A stretch of DNA of 64,000 nt from Armillaria gallica. Taxonomy: Eukaryota; Basidiomycota; Agaricomycetes; Agaricales; Physalacriaceae. Below are positions 1 through 12,069 of the stretch, in pieces. Location of the stretch: the NCBI GenBank assembly GCA_037576215.1, contig JBANDB010000016.1, positions 1,798,001-1,862,000 of the forward strand, read 5' to 3'. The notes below the pieces were generated by a model, which searched no databases, was not told the origin of the DNA, and saw only the letters and a program-made list of their open reading frames with translations. Positions within the stretch are counted from its first letter, which is position 1. Each line of letters opens with the position of its first letter. The position numbers were made by a program, and so were the translations under genes.

Positions 1-2129
1 CTGTTCAGAAGGCTAGGCCCTGTTCAGATGAGAACAGTCACTGTCACACGTTCCATGCTGAATTGGGCTGCATTTCTATGCGTACCTAAGTAAAAAAATC
101 AAAATCAACGATAATATAAACACACCTTTAAGCATAGTAATTTCGTCGTAAGTTGCTGGTGCATCCGTGCTTTGTAGAGCAGATGTGCTGCATAGGTGAT
201 GAGCATGCCGCCGCCAACAAAACGGACATAAACACTTACCAAAATCCGTAAGTTTTACCCTCCCCGCATGTCGTATCAATTAATGTTCCGCTCCCAGGAC
301 TCGAATATGTGCTGTCGCAATAAAACTGGCCCCCTGAGATTCAAACCAGCTGGTCACTCTCCTAAAGGCTCCGGCACCATGAGCACGTCAGCTCGACGAT
401 GACACTACTTATGAGGTATTAGTCGAAGCATACAGCAGGGAATATAATACTTACCTGAAATTCCTGCCTTAGATAGTCGTGCGGACAAGGTGGAGATGAT
501 GTAGAAGACTGCAGACCTCGTCAATATAGCATCACGGATAGAAACAGAACCTGACTTACCAAAGTCCTGCTCCTTCTCCTGATTATCGGTCTAGTCTCCC
601 GCAATTCCTCTCCCTGGAAATCGATACATCACACACCCAGACAACGTTTGTAGCTCGTACATTGGTGTGCAGCGCGGAATGCTTGAATATTGCTCGGCGA
701 GTTTTGATATATCGTATTGGTGCGGAGCGACGTGTTGGTGACAAGAGCCGTCCTCACACTTGGCTGCCTTTGACTTGGTATGAGACACCCCCCGCATACA
801 TCTAATCCGTCGCCCCCTCGGCTTCCACCGCCACAACGTAGCGATCCAGCACCGTTCACGTCCTCGCTCACCGGATGTCGATACATCGCATCAAAGCAAA
901 ACTTGTTCTTCTCACAAAAAAGCTTAAACTTTGCTGCTCGGGGTTCGACGCATCGTTAGACTGGAGTGATGTGTGCTTGAGGACGCCCTCATCCTCGGCT
1001 TGCGCACTTCCCGAATCTGCACACAGCTAGTAATACTCCGACCCTCCATCTCCATCCCATCTCGCATTAGCCGCCTATCGATACGTCTCCTGTCAATGGA
1101 TGGCGGTAACTGGGGCCAGCATTGCGTTGTACAGCGCAGCTGCGTGGAAGTGGTAGGACGGCGTGGAGAACAAAGAGGATGTGCTATGGGTCTGTGCTCA
1201 GTATAGGCCGCCGTGGATATTATTTAACGCACCTCATGAGTCAATTTTCCCTCTGAAAACCTTGGGGAATCGATGTGATTGTCGAGGATGGTGTTGGGTA
1301 GGAGACAAGATGGACGTCATCAAAAGTCAGAAGCGGAGAGTTTGTGAGAGACGCGAATGAAAGGTATTTCCCTTCAAATTGAGGGAGAGCTGACATAGGC
1401 GTCGCGAGTGTTTGTTCGCTAATGAGACCGCCAGTTACTAGAACTGTGACGCTTCCAATTCTGCAGCTGGGGGTGTAGTTATGTCAGTCGCCGGCCTTAT
1501 CCGAGTCGTAGGCAATGCGCTGAGAAGGGAAGATCTGGTGTAATCAGCCACGCCTCGTTCTGTTTCGTCTAAGGTCTTCTCCCCGTGCCAATATTTTTTC
1601 GACTGTGTCGTTGGCTCTGCCCCACACATAACACGCATCCAACAGTAAAGAAACCCACATACCACATTGTGATCTTTGCTGGTATCGGTTCCCACTAAAT
1701 ACGCCAGATTGCCAACCTCCGTCAACTTCGCCTTCCAATGGTCGTATATGCGCTCCGCATTGGTCGACAACGCACAAGACCTTTGGACCAAATCCATGAG
1801 GATGTTCGGAGCTGGTCTTTGGTTTTGGTTTTGAACCGCTAGACTCGAATTCGATCTCAAATGACGACACATGCAACAAAATATATAGGGACTTTCCAAT
1901 ACAGTCACCACGAACAGCAATGAGTGCGGCTTTGCTTCACCTCTCAGTGCGAGATTCATTTACATTTTTCAAAGACATGAAACCGACCTTCTTTGGCATA
2001 GAAACAGCTTCCGATCATCAACATGTTATCCCAACAACCTTGTGCACAAGTGAAGATATGGGAGTAACACGTTAGGAAGACTGCTAGTTAAAAGGAGTCT
2101 CCCAGCTGCCGAATGAAAAATTAGGCTGA
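1..2129. other. Gene-poor left end, nothing recognised
   Basis: I recognise no gene here. The longest open frame is on the minus strand (1,438-1,959, 173 codons). It contains a plausible 50-nt intron between about 1,620 and 1,670, but neither frame resembles a family I know. It could be a lineage-specific gene or chance. Confidence 0.3.
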
Positions 2130-2480
2130 TGGCGGGGACAGCGGAAGATTTAGTCTACGCGCGTAGTGGGAACATCTTCCCTGCAGCGTTTACAAGGATA
2201 CCTAAATTCCCATTGAATGTCACCGCTTACATGAACCCAGTCAAACCCAATGATCGTTGAAGACACGACACGCACATCACTGGATACACGCCCATGTCGA
2301 TCATATCAAATACCTCGACGAAACCCTATTCAACGTGCTCAATCCGCCTTGCACGTCCTCGACGACATATGAATCGGTCGTGCCTAGGATTGGGACGACG
2401 ATGGGATCCTCGAGTACACGGGCAGCAAGGGTCATGGTACGTACATCGACTTCGGCCTTTCGAGTAATTGGGGTGGACGC
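2130..2480 (-). pseudogene. Relic of the small secreted-protein family (copy 1)
   Basis: The reverse strand encodes broken pieces of the family whose intact member lies at 57,290-58,068. It shows a DPIVVPILGT-like stretch followed by a GG-STLN-like stretch, then the C-terminal signature NGNLGILVNA and VPTT. The pieces are in different frames and no signal peptide or start is present. It is a near mirror image of the relic at 5,380-5,690. Confidence 0.6.
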
Positions 2481-3557
2481 CTCAGGTTGTCCGCCAGGAG
2501 TTAAGGCAATCCCAAGGTAGGCAAGAACCGCTTTCTTGGGGGGCGGTAAAAGGTATGTAGTGATAAATTCGAAGGAAAAGATGTCTGTCTTGCTCGTGAT
2601 GTAGTGTCAGACTGATAGCGATACAGCTGCCACCTGAAGCGAAGGTTTATCTCGGTGTAGATAGGTGCATTCGAATTATAAACTCACCTCGTCAGGAGTC
2701 AATGGGTCCAAAGGATGCAGTCAGAACGACGTGAGGGGAGCTCGAGCCTCCGTAGCTGCGCTAGGAACTGCGGTGGAATCCATTGACGGTGTGAGAACGT
2801 CGTATCACGGCTCCTGAAAGGGCGCTTCATGAGTCTTCCCTTTCCCTTGTCGCCTAGTCTCAGAAGATTCCTCACAAGGTTGAACTGCTGAGCTAATACT
2901 TGGACAATCCATTGTCGGATACTGTGAATGTCGCTCTTTGCATATTGTACACCAACCACATTAAGTCCCGAAGGATACACCCCGAGGTTGACATGCTATA
3001 CTGCAGAGGTTGAAAGAGGCGGATGACTTCTGCTGCAGAGACGCGATTCATCGGCCGCTATGGACAGTGACAGCTCGAAATTCCGGATTCCATACCCTCG
3101 CCTCGCCCATACTCAGAGTTCGCTACCCTACAAAACGAGTCAGCAATGTCCTCACCATCAGAGAAAATGACACCCTACCTCACCGTCCAGCCGTTCACCA
3201 GGTGCATCCCGGTAACAAATCCCTGCCGTCGTCTTGATACGCGCAGCACGTAACGAGTCAGGAAGCAGTAGAGTCTCAAGACAATCTATCCAGCCGGCGT
3301 CGTATGAGAGTTGCGCGTCCTTGGCAGGAAGAACACTGCATAGAAATTCGTTAGGAGAGAAGAGGAAGAGCTTTGATGAACGGCGCACCCTTGTTCTAAT
3401 CAATCCAGCTTCACTGTAGTCAATAGTCAAACAAAAGCCAGTTCTGCTGCTTGCCATTGCGTATTAGCTGAGGATACGTGAGGAGCAGAGAAACTATAAA
3501 AGACGAGAAGGGAACGCGCTCGTCGCGGTGACAGAGCGGGATCAACAGACGAAACTA

Positions 3558-3646
3558 CAGACGTTCCGAAAAACCTTGTCCAACGCTGCCAAACAAGGCA
3601 AGTAAAATCAAAAAATCAAAAAATACAAGAAAATCGCAGAAATAGT
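3558..3646 (+). repeat. Left arm of inner inverted repeat
   Basis: These 89 bases match the reverse complement of 4,382-4,470 with only about four substitutions, all transitions. The arm ends in an A-rich tract with two AATCAAAAA-like units. Confidence 0.8.
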
Positions 3647-4381
3647 ACGCAGGCTTCATTTCTGTGCGTCATGGGGTGGGAAGATGCAAATTCAATGATT
3701 CATGAGTGCTGCAGTGCATGGCAAAGATGTAAGAGCATCCAGGAGGCGCAAGCTTAGCGTGTAAACTTTCAGGCTGCCCGCGCCGAACAACCGGTCACAG
3801 CTTCGTTCTTGCCATCACCGTCGCAGAAGACACAAGCATCACCTAGTATGGCTTAGATACCTTTGAAGAGAAATTCTACGCCCAACCAAGCAAGCCACCA
3901 TCGTGATTATGCCCCAGTTTGGACGTCGACAGCTCGCAGCCTCCCGAAATAACAACGTAGTCCGCCGACATCTTTCATACTACAGTTGACGCACCAGCGA
4001 CTGGTTATCCTGGCTATTTTCATCGGTTTATATGGTCAGGAATGAGCTAGTGGGAGTTCAGGCGCGCTTTAGACCCAGATACTGCGGAGAGGTTGTGGGG
4101 GTTGGTGCACCCAACATCATACGTCTCTGAGGGAAGGTACCATATCCACCTCGTTTTGGGGGCTTGTTATTGTTCACAGGAGAAAAAATGTATCCACAGC
4201 TTCCTATACCACTGTAAATGCCCCCGTCGCCGCCTCTCCCTACTGTTAGCACCTACCCGGCTCTCATGATGTCCTACCGCTGACCCATTGACCTCAGACC
4301 TTTTGCTTTACATCTACATACCTCGTGGATCTCCGAGAAAATAGTTGTATCGTACGTTACGTTCATAAATGAAGATATCAC

Positions 4382-4470
4382 ACTGTTTCTACGATTTTCT
4401 TGTATTTTTTGATTTTTTGATTTTACCTGCCTTGTTTGGCAGTGTTGGACAAGGTTTTTCGGAACGTCTG
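4382..4470 (-). repeat. Right arm of inner inverted repeat
   Basis: Reverse complement of the arm at 3,558-3,646, separated from it by 735 bp. No target-site duplication was recognised outside the arms. Confidence 0.8.
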
Positions 4471-5379
4471 TAAAAAGGAAACTGATCATGCTCTCGGACA
4501 GCGTTGACGAGGACGGATTCGAAGCCAATGAAATCCACCAAGGGAACACACAACGAGGAGGAAAGGAGGTCTCTATGGCGAGAAAAATATGGTGAGTACA
4601 GTTACTCGTGAACTTTCTGTTCCACCGCTAACTTGCCTCTCCCTCAGTCCCACCTTGTGCCCATAGTCTTCCTCCCTCGAAATCTTTCCATTTTGCATCG
4701 AGTCGTGATTGCATCATCACAAAGAGAAGATCCCGGAGTATGGTCTTAGCAGAGGGCAGGATTTGTCCCGAGACGAGCAGGTGTAGGACGTGTTTTGTCT
4801 CGAAGCCATGTGTCGTCGTCGGCGAGCGGAGTCTGGGAAGGGGAAGAGTAGACCTGTGATTAGTTGTCTTCCACCGTCAACTGCGATGTGGAGTCGCTTT
4901 CTTCCAACGTCTTCGTTCGGACACTTGCTGCCTCCTGAAGCCTACTTGGACGTCCAAACACGTTACCCAACCTTCCTACGTCGACATTCTCGTCTCTACA
5001 AACATACGTTTCGAGATGGAGGTCAGAATTGCCTACACTCTATGTGGGCTCAGCCGTCGGAGGCAAAATACAGTATTAGCAAAGAGTTTGCCTCCCAAGG
5101 TAAGAATCCTGCCTACGCCCCCACTACCGGTCCTCACAGATGTCTAGTCCATTCTTTGGAGCTCTTAAATGGCTAGTAAACATGATGGTGTCTCGGATGG
5201 AGCATTGTCAGTATATCAAGAGCTCGCAGGCAATTGTGCGTTGGTTTACGTTCTCCTTCCTAATTATAGCTGATCGATGTTCTATAGCCCGTCGTACAAC
5301 TGCAGTCTCGCTTCGAAGGCGCAAAACTCGGTCCTCATGCAAGCCTCGCCACAATTGGTGGAATGCCTCGTCTCACTTT

Positions 5380-5690
5380 CATCGTGCTTCCCGCGTACTC
5401 GAGGATCCCATCGTCCCAATCCTAGGCACAGCCGATCCATGTCATCACGGACGCGCAGGGCGGATTGAGCACGTTGAATATCGTTTCGCCGGGGTATCTG
5501 ATATGATCAGCGTCCAGTGAAGTGCGTGTCGTGTCTTCAACGACGATTGGGTCTGACTGAATTCATGTAAGTGGTAACAATTAATGGCATTTGGGTATCC
5601 TTGTGAACGCTACAGGACTCGCGGAAGACAACGTTCCCACTACGCACGTGGACTGAATCTTTATCCCCGTGTTCCAACGCACCAGGTCCC
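5380..5690 (+). pseudogene. Relic of the small secreted-protein family (copy 2)
   Basis: Plus-strand pieces match the family core (a GGLSTLNIVSPGYLI stretch) and the C-terminal signature (LGILVNATGL, then NVPTTHV). Frame changes and stops separate the pieces, and the N-terminal signal peptide is missing. Confidence 0.6.
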
Positions 5691-5976
5691 GGACCCTGCA
5701 TGCGAATTCTGGGAGTCCCTCTGGTTGCACGGCCCCACCGTTGAGCTGCTTATTGAGTATGTTGAATTCCTGTATAAGTACTGGCGATGCCTATGTCGGC
5801 TCTCCCCCGATTTGAAGAGGAATACCTTGGATTCGCGTCTCTCCCACCTCTGACTTTGATGATATCCCTACACTCACTTTGATCTGCCGAGGTTTCCAGA
5901 AGGAAAAGAGCTGGAGCCGCACAGGGAAATTTGGCTTATGAAGTGCGTTAAAAAAATTGTATCCACGACGGCCTAT
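5691..5976. other. Intergenic spacer before the MITE
   Basis: No gene, RNA or repeat recognised. The last three bases (TAT, 5,974-5,976) are the left target-site duplication of the MITE. Confidence 0.4.
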
Positions 5977-6342
5977 CACTGCTGGGGCCGGTTCCTTTTC
6001 AGGACGGAAAAAGGTGTTCTAGAATTGTCGTGACTTTTTGTTACCTTTATATGCCGTAAAAACGGGATACGGAAACGCAATGAAAAAATTGTCCTGTTTA
6101 GCGCTCCTTTTGCGTGCCAAAAATAGCTGCTTTTCTACGAATGAAAAGCGGTTTCCTTTGTTCTGACCGCGGGAAACCCCTTTTCCATTCTATTTTTCGA
6201 GCTCTTTTCCTTACCTTAAAAGAGTACGTAAATGATGCCGCCTTTCAACCTGTTTTTCTGAACTCAATTTTAGCATTATGAAATGTCGCAACATTTTGAG
6301 GCCTCGTTTTTCCGATCGGAAAATGTATCGGCCCCAGCAGTG
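5977..6342. mobile_element. MITE with CACTG terminal inverted repeats and TAT target-site duplication
   Basis: The 366-bp element begins CACTGCTGGGGCCG and ends with its exact reverse complement. The inverted repeats extend imperfectly to about 37 bp, sharing TTTTC and CGGAAAAA blocks. It is flanked on both sides by TAT (5,974-5,976 and 6,343-6,345), a 3-bp target-site duplication. There is no coding capacity. A CACT(G/A) terminus with a 3-bp duplication is what CACTA/EnSpm transposons leave, so this is probably a non-autonomous member mobilised in trans; a Harbinger-type origin is the alternative. Confidence 0.85.
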
Positions 6343-6345
6343 TAT

Positions 6346-7559
6346 ACTGAGCAGAGACCCATAGCACATCCTGTTTGATGCACCCTGCGCCCTCTGATCA
6401 GCCTCAATTACCAACGCTACATCAGAAACAGCCCCTCCTCATCGGCGCAGCTTCAATACTCCTTTCAACAAGCAAGCTTCTTCCTACTCTGTTGTCATCC
6501 CCATATCCTTCGTACTTCGTAAACAATGGTTTATATATCCTCCGCCTTCAATCGAGATTCTGATTATTTCTTTCGTCCTGTGTGCGACATTCATCTACCT
6601 CAGGCTGGCCATCAACCGCAACTTTCTCTCCTCCACACCTGTCCCCTGAGGCTGTGATATCCTCCACGGCCCTCCCCCTTTAGGTCGGCAATCCGAGTTT
6701 CATAGGCTTCTCCCGTTGATATACATGCCTCTTAGGGGAAGAATTAGTACATACAGCTCAACGCATGTTTTCTTCAATGTGCGAACGATATCACGATACA
6801 CTGCCCAAGTTTTTATCTGCTGATGCATAGGAATATGGGGCCTGGGCGTCCTCTATCGGTGATATAAATATGCTAATTCAATCTACCTATCTCATCGGCT
6901 TCTATCAATTTAGATCATGCTTCCGCTAGATCACAATGCTCTCCTTGATATCGGGATGCTTTGATGAGGGAGGGCCGTGAATAGTCGAGTCTGTATAGCT
7001 CTTTCTAGCAAGTGAAGCTTCTCTCACTTAACCCTTGCAGTGAGATTGATTATTTCTGCCAGCGTCCAGGGTCCTACAATGCTTACGAGTCTCGTAGACA
7101 TTTTCTGAATGTCTATTTTTGAACTGGGACGAGAAGCATCCAAACCATCTTGCCATCTGTCACTGTCGGAGAATTGGGCTCCCGGCTGGTTCTCTCTAGA
7201 CTCTAATCTACCCGCGTTGTTCATCTATTGATTCTTGCAGCTACATCGAACAACCATCCACTTGGAATAACCCCCTGTTACTCGATTCCTATGTGCCAGG
7301 ATCGATTGGGCGCCCAGAAAAAATAAACCAGAATACTCGGATTGTCATTCTTACAGAGTCAATGTCCGAAACATCCTGGGTTATTCTCAGATCACACAAT
7401 ATCATATCAAAAAATGCGCGGCAGATACGTACAGGGATTCTAACAGATCCCTCCGCACTGCATTCGGGAGAAGATTCTCCATATAATTAAGGCATACCAC
7501 GTAGTGCAACCCTCACAAGCTGTTCCTTCCCATACTACTTTCCCTCTCCATTTATTAAC
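6346..7559. other. Intergenic region upstream of membrane protein gene 1
   Basis: Only short unlinked open frames are present; nothing recognised. The last few hundred bases presumably hold the promoter of the gene starting at 7,560. Confidence 0.4.
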
Positions 7560-8863
7560 ATGCAGGCAGGTCTTCCACCCGGTGTGACCAACGCCGATAT
7601 AGCAGACATCCTTTCGGATCTCGGCTCTGAGATGAATAGGGTGATCCTCGCTGCTCACTTACAGGGTATGTACTTGCTCACTCCGCAAGACGCTCATATC
7701 TAAGCTCTATTGTGACACCTAGGCATATACTCCGGTATTCTCGCTGTTGCCTTGTGGACTATATGTAAGGGAAATTCACACGCATATGCTAATTCCAACT
7801 TTCCAACTTGAACAAAATTACAGTTACGCAAAAATCTCGACCGGTTTCACATGCTATAGTCGCTGTAATCATCATCGTCTATATCATGACGCTCGCCAGC
7901 TTTTCTCTCAACTGGTCAACTGTGCGCTCGGCATTTGTGGAGAATGGCGAGAATATTGTGACTCAAATTACGAGGTTTTACAGTCCACAAAGGGCAGTTA
8001 CGGCGGTGACGGGTGCCATGGGCGCGATCGCTACTATCCTTGTCGACTCTACCATGGTGTGTCTAAAATCTATCCACTGGTATCGTCACTTCAGCTTACT
8101 GTTGTTCGAGATCTGGCGTTGTTGGTTGGTATGGGGACAGTGCTGGCAAATCGTTCTCCTTCCTGCCCTCTGCCTGGTTGCCGGTATCGGTACAGTAATT
8201 TACCCCACTCGTTATTTCCTTTCGCTCAACATGTGACGCAGTTTTCAAAATCATTGTAACACATCAACAATATGCCGACAATGCAAGCGGCTCCTTTCTC
8301 TTTTCAGTGCTCTATGCATCTTTAACTCTGGCGACGACAATATTGTGCACATTGCTCATGACTTACCGTATTTTGTCCGTCGCACGAGCGACAGATGGAG
8401 GGGGAAGCGGGCCTAGAGCCTACCGTCACGTCATTGAAGTTTTCATAGAATCTTCAGCTCTATATGCCGTATCCTTGATTTTATATGTGGCGTTCTTTGC
8501 GTGTGGTAACGATGGTGTCTACTACCTCGATCCCATAGCCGGATTCACAAGGGTACGCCACCTTATTGTCCTTTCTTGTTTTGATGATTCTCAAAACATC
8601 GTGTGTAGGGGATTGCTCCGACACTGCTTTTTGGGCGCGTCGCAGCAGGACATGCTCGCCCGGACGATTCCTGGAAAGGAAGCGTGATGACTTCACCGCT
8701 GCGCTTTGGGCAGAACAAGACTGGCACAAGCTCCCAGGAAGATTCTGTAGTTCCGGGTTCGAGTGGATTTGAGGCTGATCTCGAAGCCCAACCGGACAGG
8801 CTGCCAGAAACTCCGGGGGAAGTTGAACACAGTCATGCGGACTTGCAGGAAGATATCAAATGA
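7560..8863 (+). CDS. Seven-helix fungal membrane protein, paralog 1
   Basis: Function unknown. Six exons (7,560-7,665; 7,723-7,764; 7,824-8,056; 8,111-8,189; 8,242-8,552; 8,609-8,863) join in frame to 341 residues. The product has about seven hydrophobic segments, then a hydrophilic acidic tail after a conserved GRVAAGHARPDDSW block. Other family marks are IWRCWLVWGQ after the third helix, LCTLLMTYRIL, and ESSALYAVSLILY. I know this as a large, unannotated family of Agaricomycete integral membrane proteins. A receptor-like role is often guessed from topology but nothing here proves it. Codon use is rich in CpG, unlike paralogs 3 and 4 at 25.5 and 46.8 kb. Start: the first ATG of exon 1, aligned with MQASLPPG in paralog 2. 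Confidence 0.85.
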
Positions 8864-10073
8864 CAAGGAGATGAAGCAGAGGATCCTTCAGGAATAACTG
8901 GAGACTCCTGAGGCGCTCATTATTAAACCGATTCGTTGACGGTCTTGGAGAAAACGACCGCTATCTTTCGATATCGTCTTATCTTTTCTATTCTTTGATA
9001 ATATCAATTTGTCCCTCCATCTTCTGTAGAATGATTGTCATTGATGATATGCTCAGAAGCCTAACTCTTCTTCCGGCAGAGATGCCCAACGAATCAGCAC
9101 GGCCTCACATCCGTTCATCCTATACCACTTCATAGTCTATAGACCGACAATAACGTGACAACGATAGCAAGCTACATAAACGTGCACTACAGAGAAGTCT
9201 TTGAAACAAGCAACAATCATAATGAGTATGTGTGGCGTGAGAGTATTACACGTGATCGCGACGCGTAGCACCACAAAAACTGTAAAAAGATTGCTAGGAT
9301 AAGTAATTCATCGGGGTATGTGCAATGAGATGTTATAATCACCGTGGTTTGCAAAGTGTTTGTAAAGCAAGTTACAATTAGGTTATCTTGCAATCCCTAA
9401 CAAGTAGCACAAGGACTTACAATGAAAGCCAATCTTGGGACATGATAGGTGACATTCCTAAGGCGATCACAATGCCATTGCGAGGTGTTTGCAAGAACAA
9501 ATAGCAAATAAATGCCAGCCTAGCTTGCTATAAATATTGCACAAGAACTAGACATAAAAAGGCCTCTTAGTCCATTGGTTATATCCTGTGGTCATTTGTT
9601 TGCTCTGGTGAAGTTGAGGGTTCAATTCCTGCTATTGGTATTTTATTCTAGCCCGGATCTCGCATGAAATTCTGCCGCCCGGAAGATAACCCCGGTGATG
9701 TGTCGTGCTCTGGGTATTATTTATTATTGGGTAATTTTTTGGTAATCCATTCCAATACCGCCAAGAACATGTAATGGCTATTATTTTTGGCTCCAATTGC
9801 GAGGGATTGCGAGGGATAGTAGGGATCTTAACCCTCTTTCAAGGACATTGTTTTCCATAACAATGCAAAGGGACCTATATCGGATAGCCTAATAAGTAGC
9901 ACAATCAATTGAATGCATTGTGATGTATTGCTTCCAACGTAAGGGTCTTCTATTTGTTTGGTATAGTTACTTGGCCTGATGATAGTATGTCTTTTTTTGT
10001 GGTGTATATATTAATAAAATTTGAACTTCGGCATCAACCGCTGCTACTTCTCGACACACTCAGGCCAACTATC
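8864..10073. other. Intergenic region with a tRNA-related module
   Basis: No protein gene recognised. From about 9,200 the sequence is AT-rich and low in CpG, with short direct repeats such as GCGAGGGATT near 9,800. A module with pol III A and B boxes lies at 9,561-9,640. Confidence 0.4.
9561..9640 (+). repeat. tRNA-derived module, possible SINE head
   Basis: The stretch has a good A box (TAGTCCATTGG, 9,568-9,578) and B box (GGTTCAATTCC, 9,619-9,629) at tRNA-like spacing. The acceptor ends do not pair and the anticodon arm is unclear, so it is not a working tRNA. It could be a tRNA pseudogene or the head of a SINE. No flanking duplication was found. Confidence 0.4.
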
Positions 10074-11711
10074 ATGTCGTATCAATGCATGTACGCTACA
10101 TTGAACCACGCTTCAGCCTCAGCGGCCGGTGGCCGTCGCCCTACCACTTTTCACGTATGTCAGAGTCGCTTTTCCAGGCTTCCCTTCTGATAATTGTCTC
10201 AACTGTAGGAAGCATTCAGCAAAGCTATGGCAAATTTCATGCTCAGTGGCAACTACGCGTGCAGCGAAACCTTCCGACAGACACCTGCCCCCAACCTTGT
10301 TATTGATGGGATCGGTCCCATCAGTTTACTCCTCAGCACGCGCGACGCGCGTCTGATTATTAATAACGCGTCCCGGGCGCCTTACGGCCACAACCAGGAG
10401 ACGATCGTGAACACCAACGTCCGCGATACGTGGGAAATCAATGCTTCTAGGATCACCCTACGTCCCGGCTGGCAGGCGTTCGTCGAAGGCACGGTACTGC
10501 CATCCGTTTTGCAAAAACTTGGAATGCAAGTGACTGCACCTAGATGTGAACTCTATAAGTTGCTTCTTTACCAGGAGGGTTCGCAGTGCGTATTTTGAGT
10601 ACCTGTCAGTAGCGAAAAATCACTAATGGATAGTATCATCAGCTTTGCTAGGCACCAAGAGTGCGTCTTCATAGCTGTATGGGTGTGATGTGATGTGAAC
10701 TTCCTCATTTAAATAGCACTGCAAGAACCCCTGGAATGTTCGCTACAATCGTTATTATCCTCCCATCTCGTTACGAAGGCGGAGAGGTCGAAGTGTCTCA
10801 TGCCGGCTCCTCCCGACCTCTAACGTTCGATTTTGCCTCGCAATCCCAATCATCGACGACCGTCCTCGCCTGGTACACTGATGTCCACCACGAAATCAAA
10901 CGGGTTACGTCTGGTTACCGCCTAGCCCTCACGTACAACGTCATCCGACTGCCCTCTCGAGGAGCCGAACCTCTGCCTACCCCTCCTGATGTCCTAACGA
11001 TTGCAGTTAACAATCTCCGAACAATCCTCCATCGGTGGGCAGAGTTGCCTACTAATCGGCGACGCACGTTCTTCGCGTACATGTTAACACACCAGTACAG
11101 CATCGATGACCTTGAGGACAGCGGACTCGAGGCACTCAAGGGAGGCGATAAACATAAAGTCGGATATGCCCGGGATATTGCTGAACAGTTGGGGTACGTG
11201 CTACGCCTTGCCAGTATCAAGTACCACGAGCTGGGTGCACCAGATATTGGAGCGTTGGCGGATGAAGTGCACAGGTACAAGCGGAGGCGCGGCGAGGATG
11301 TCGAGTATGCATCACGCAGGGACGATAGGCTTGACGACGAGATTCCAGAGATGGATGAAATTATCCAGACATCGATGGAGATCGACAATGTCGTGGACCT
11401 GGAGGGTGAATCAGTCTCGGAGCATTTTGATATGAGAGCGGGGGATTTGGTTCCGTCTAGTCCAAGTCAGGGTGCAAATCCAGTTCAAGGCATGAAGCCA
11501 GATGAAACAGAGTATGAGGGCTATATGGGCAATGTATGTGACCTTCCTTCTTTTGACGAGATAACCGTGACCTGATGCTGTTCATTACATAGTATGGTGC
11601 CGAGCTAAACTATTGTGCGTGTTTTATTTTATCTTGCTTTTCTTGTAACCTAAAGCAATTTTAGACTATCACAGGACGGTTCTTATCTTTGTTCATGACG
11701 TCCCAGGCTGA
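10074..11711 (+). CDS. 2OG-Fe(II) oxygenase (prolyl 4-hydroxylase-like)
   Basis: Predicted iron- and 2-oxoglutarate-dependent dioxygenase; substrate unknown. Six exons (10,074-10,154; 10,209-10,585; 10,643-10,660; 10,717-11,533; 11,593-11,614; 11,665-11,711) join in frame to 453 residues. The metal-binding HxD motif is H157-Q-D159. Its first residues sit on an 18-nt micro-exon and the Asp codon is split by the next intron. RYEGGEVEVSH follows, then the distal His and the 2OG-binding Arg in HHEIKRVTSGYR (H217, R227). The protein ends in a YYYHRTVLIFV strand. All motif residues are present, so it is probably active. This family is expanded in Agaricomycetes. It is convergent with the TPR gene. 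Confidence 0.88.
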
Positions 11712-12069
11712 AAGTTGCGAGTGTCGAAAAGCTTGACTGTATGACTAATTCCTTCAAACTCTATCGTTGTAGTGTTTCTTCTACCTTTCATCTCCACCTA
11801 GGTCGCATATGTATGTACGTATATACTCCATCCAACATCAATGGCTAGAACTTGCTTTCACCTAAATGCTTCTTCCTGCTTACACGGTGCCCTCGATTGT
11901 CATCTTAAGTCACATACCCCGGGGTCGTATTCCTACAATGCGAAGCAGCACCTCTATCTTTTGGATTTTCTTTATGCCGGCTGCTAATTGAGCATCAGTT
12001 CACCTCACACCTACTCCATTGCGATGACCTGAAGCATCACATATTACTATCAATACACACAACATTGTG
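11712..12069. other. Convergent 3' spacer
   Basis: 358 bp between the stop codons of the oxygenase and TPR genes. Presumably two 3' UTRs; no other feature seen. Confidence 0.5.

Larger units (their letters stand above)
2130..5690. repeat. Large eroded inverted repeat (outer arms 2,140-2,500 and 5,395-5,660)
   Basis: The two outer arms are imperfect reverse complements and both derive from the secreted-protein family. A second pair of arms lies inside (3,558-3,646 and 4,382-4,470). The midpoints of the two pairs are only about 110 bp apart (near 3,900 and 4,015), so the region may be one eroded palindrome. Between the arms I see no convincing gene. A minus-strand frame at 3,158-3,457 has splice-like signals but no recognised product. 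Confidence 0.55.

Noticed and set aside
310..365. Minus-strand GGTTTGAATC resembling a B box
   Set aside because: No A box and no cloverleaf around it.
10915..11388. 157-codon minus-strand open frame
   Set aside because: It lies opposite the long exon of the 2OG oxygenase, is Ser-rich by complementarity and has no homology; a shadow frame.
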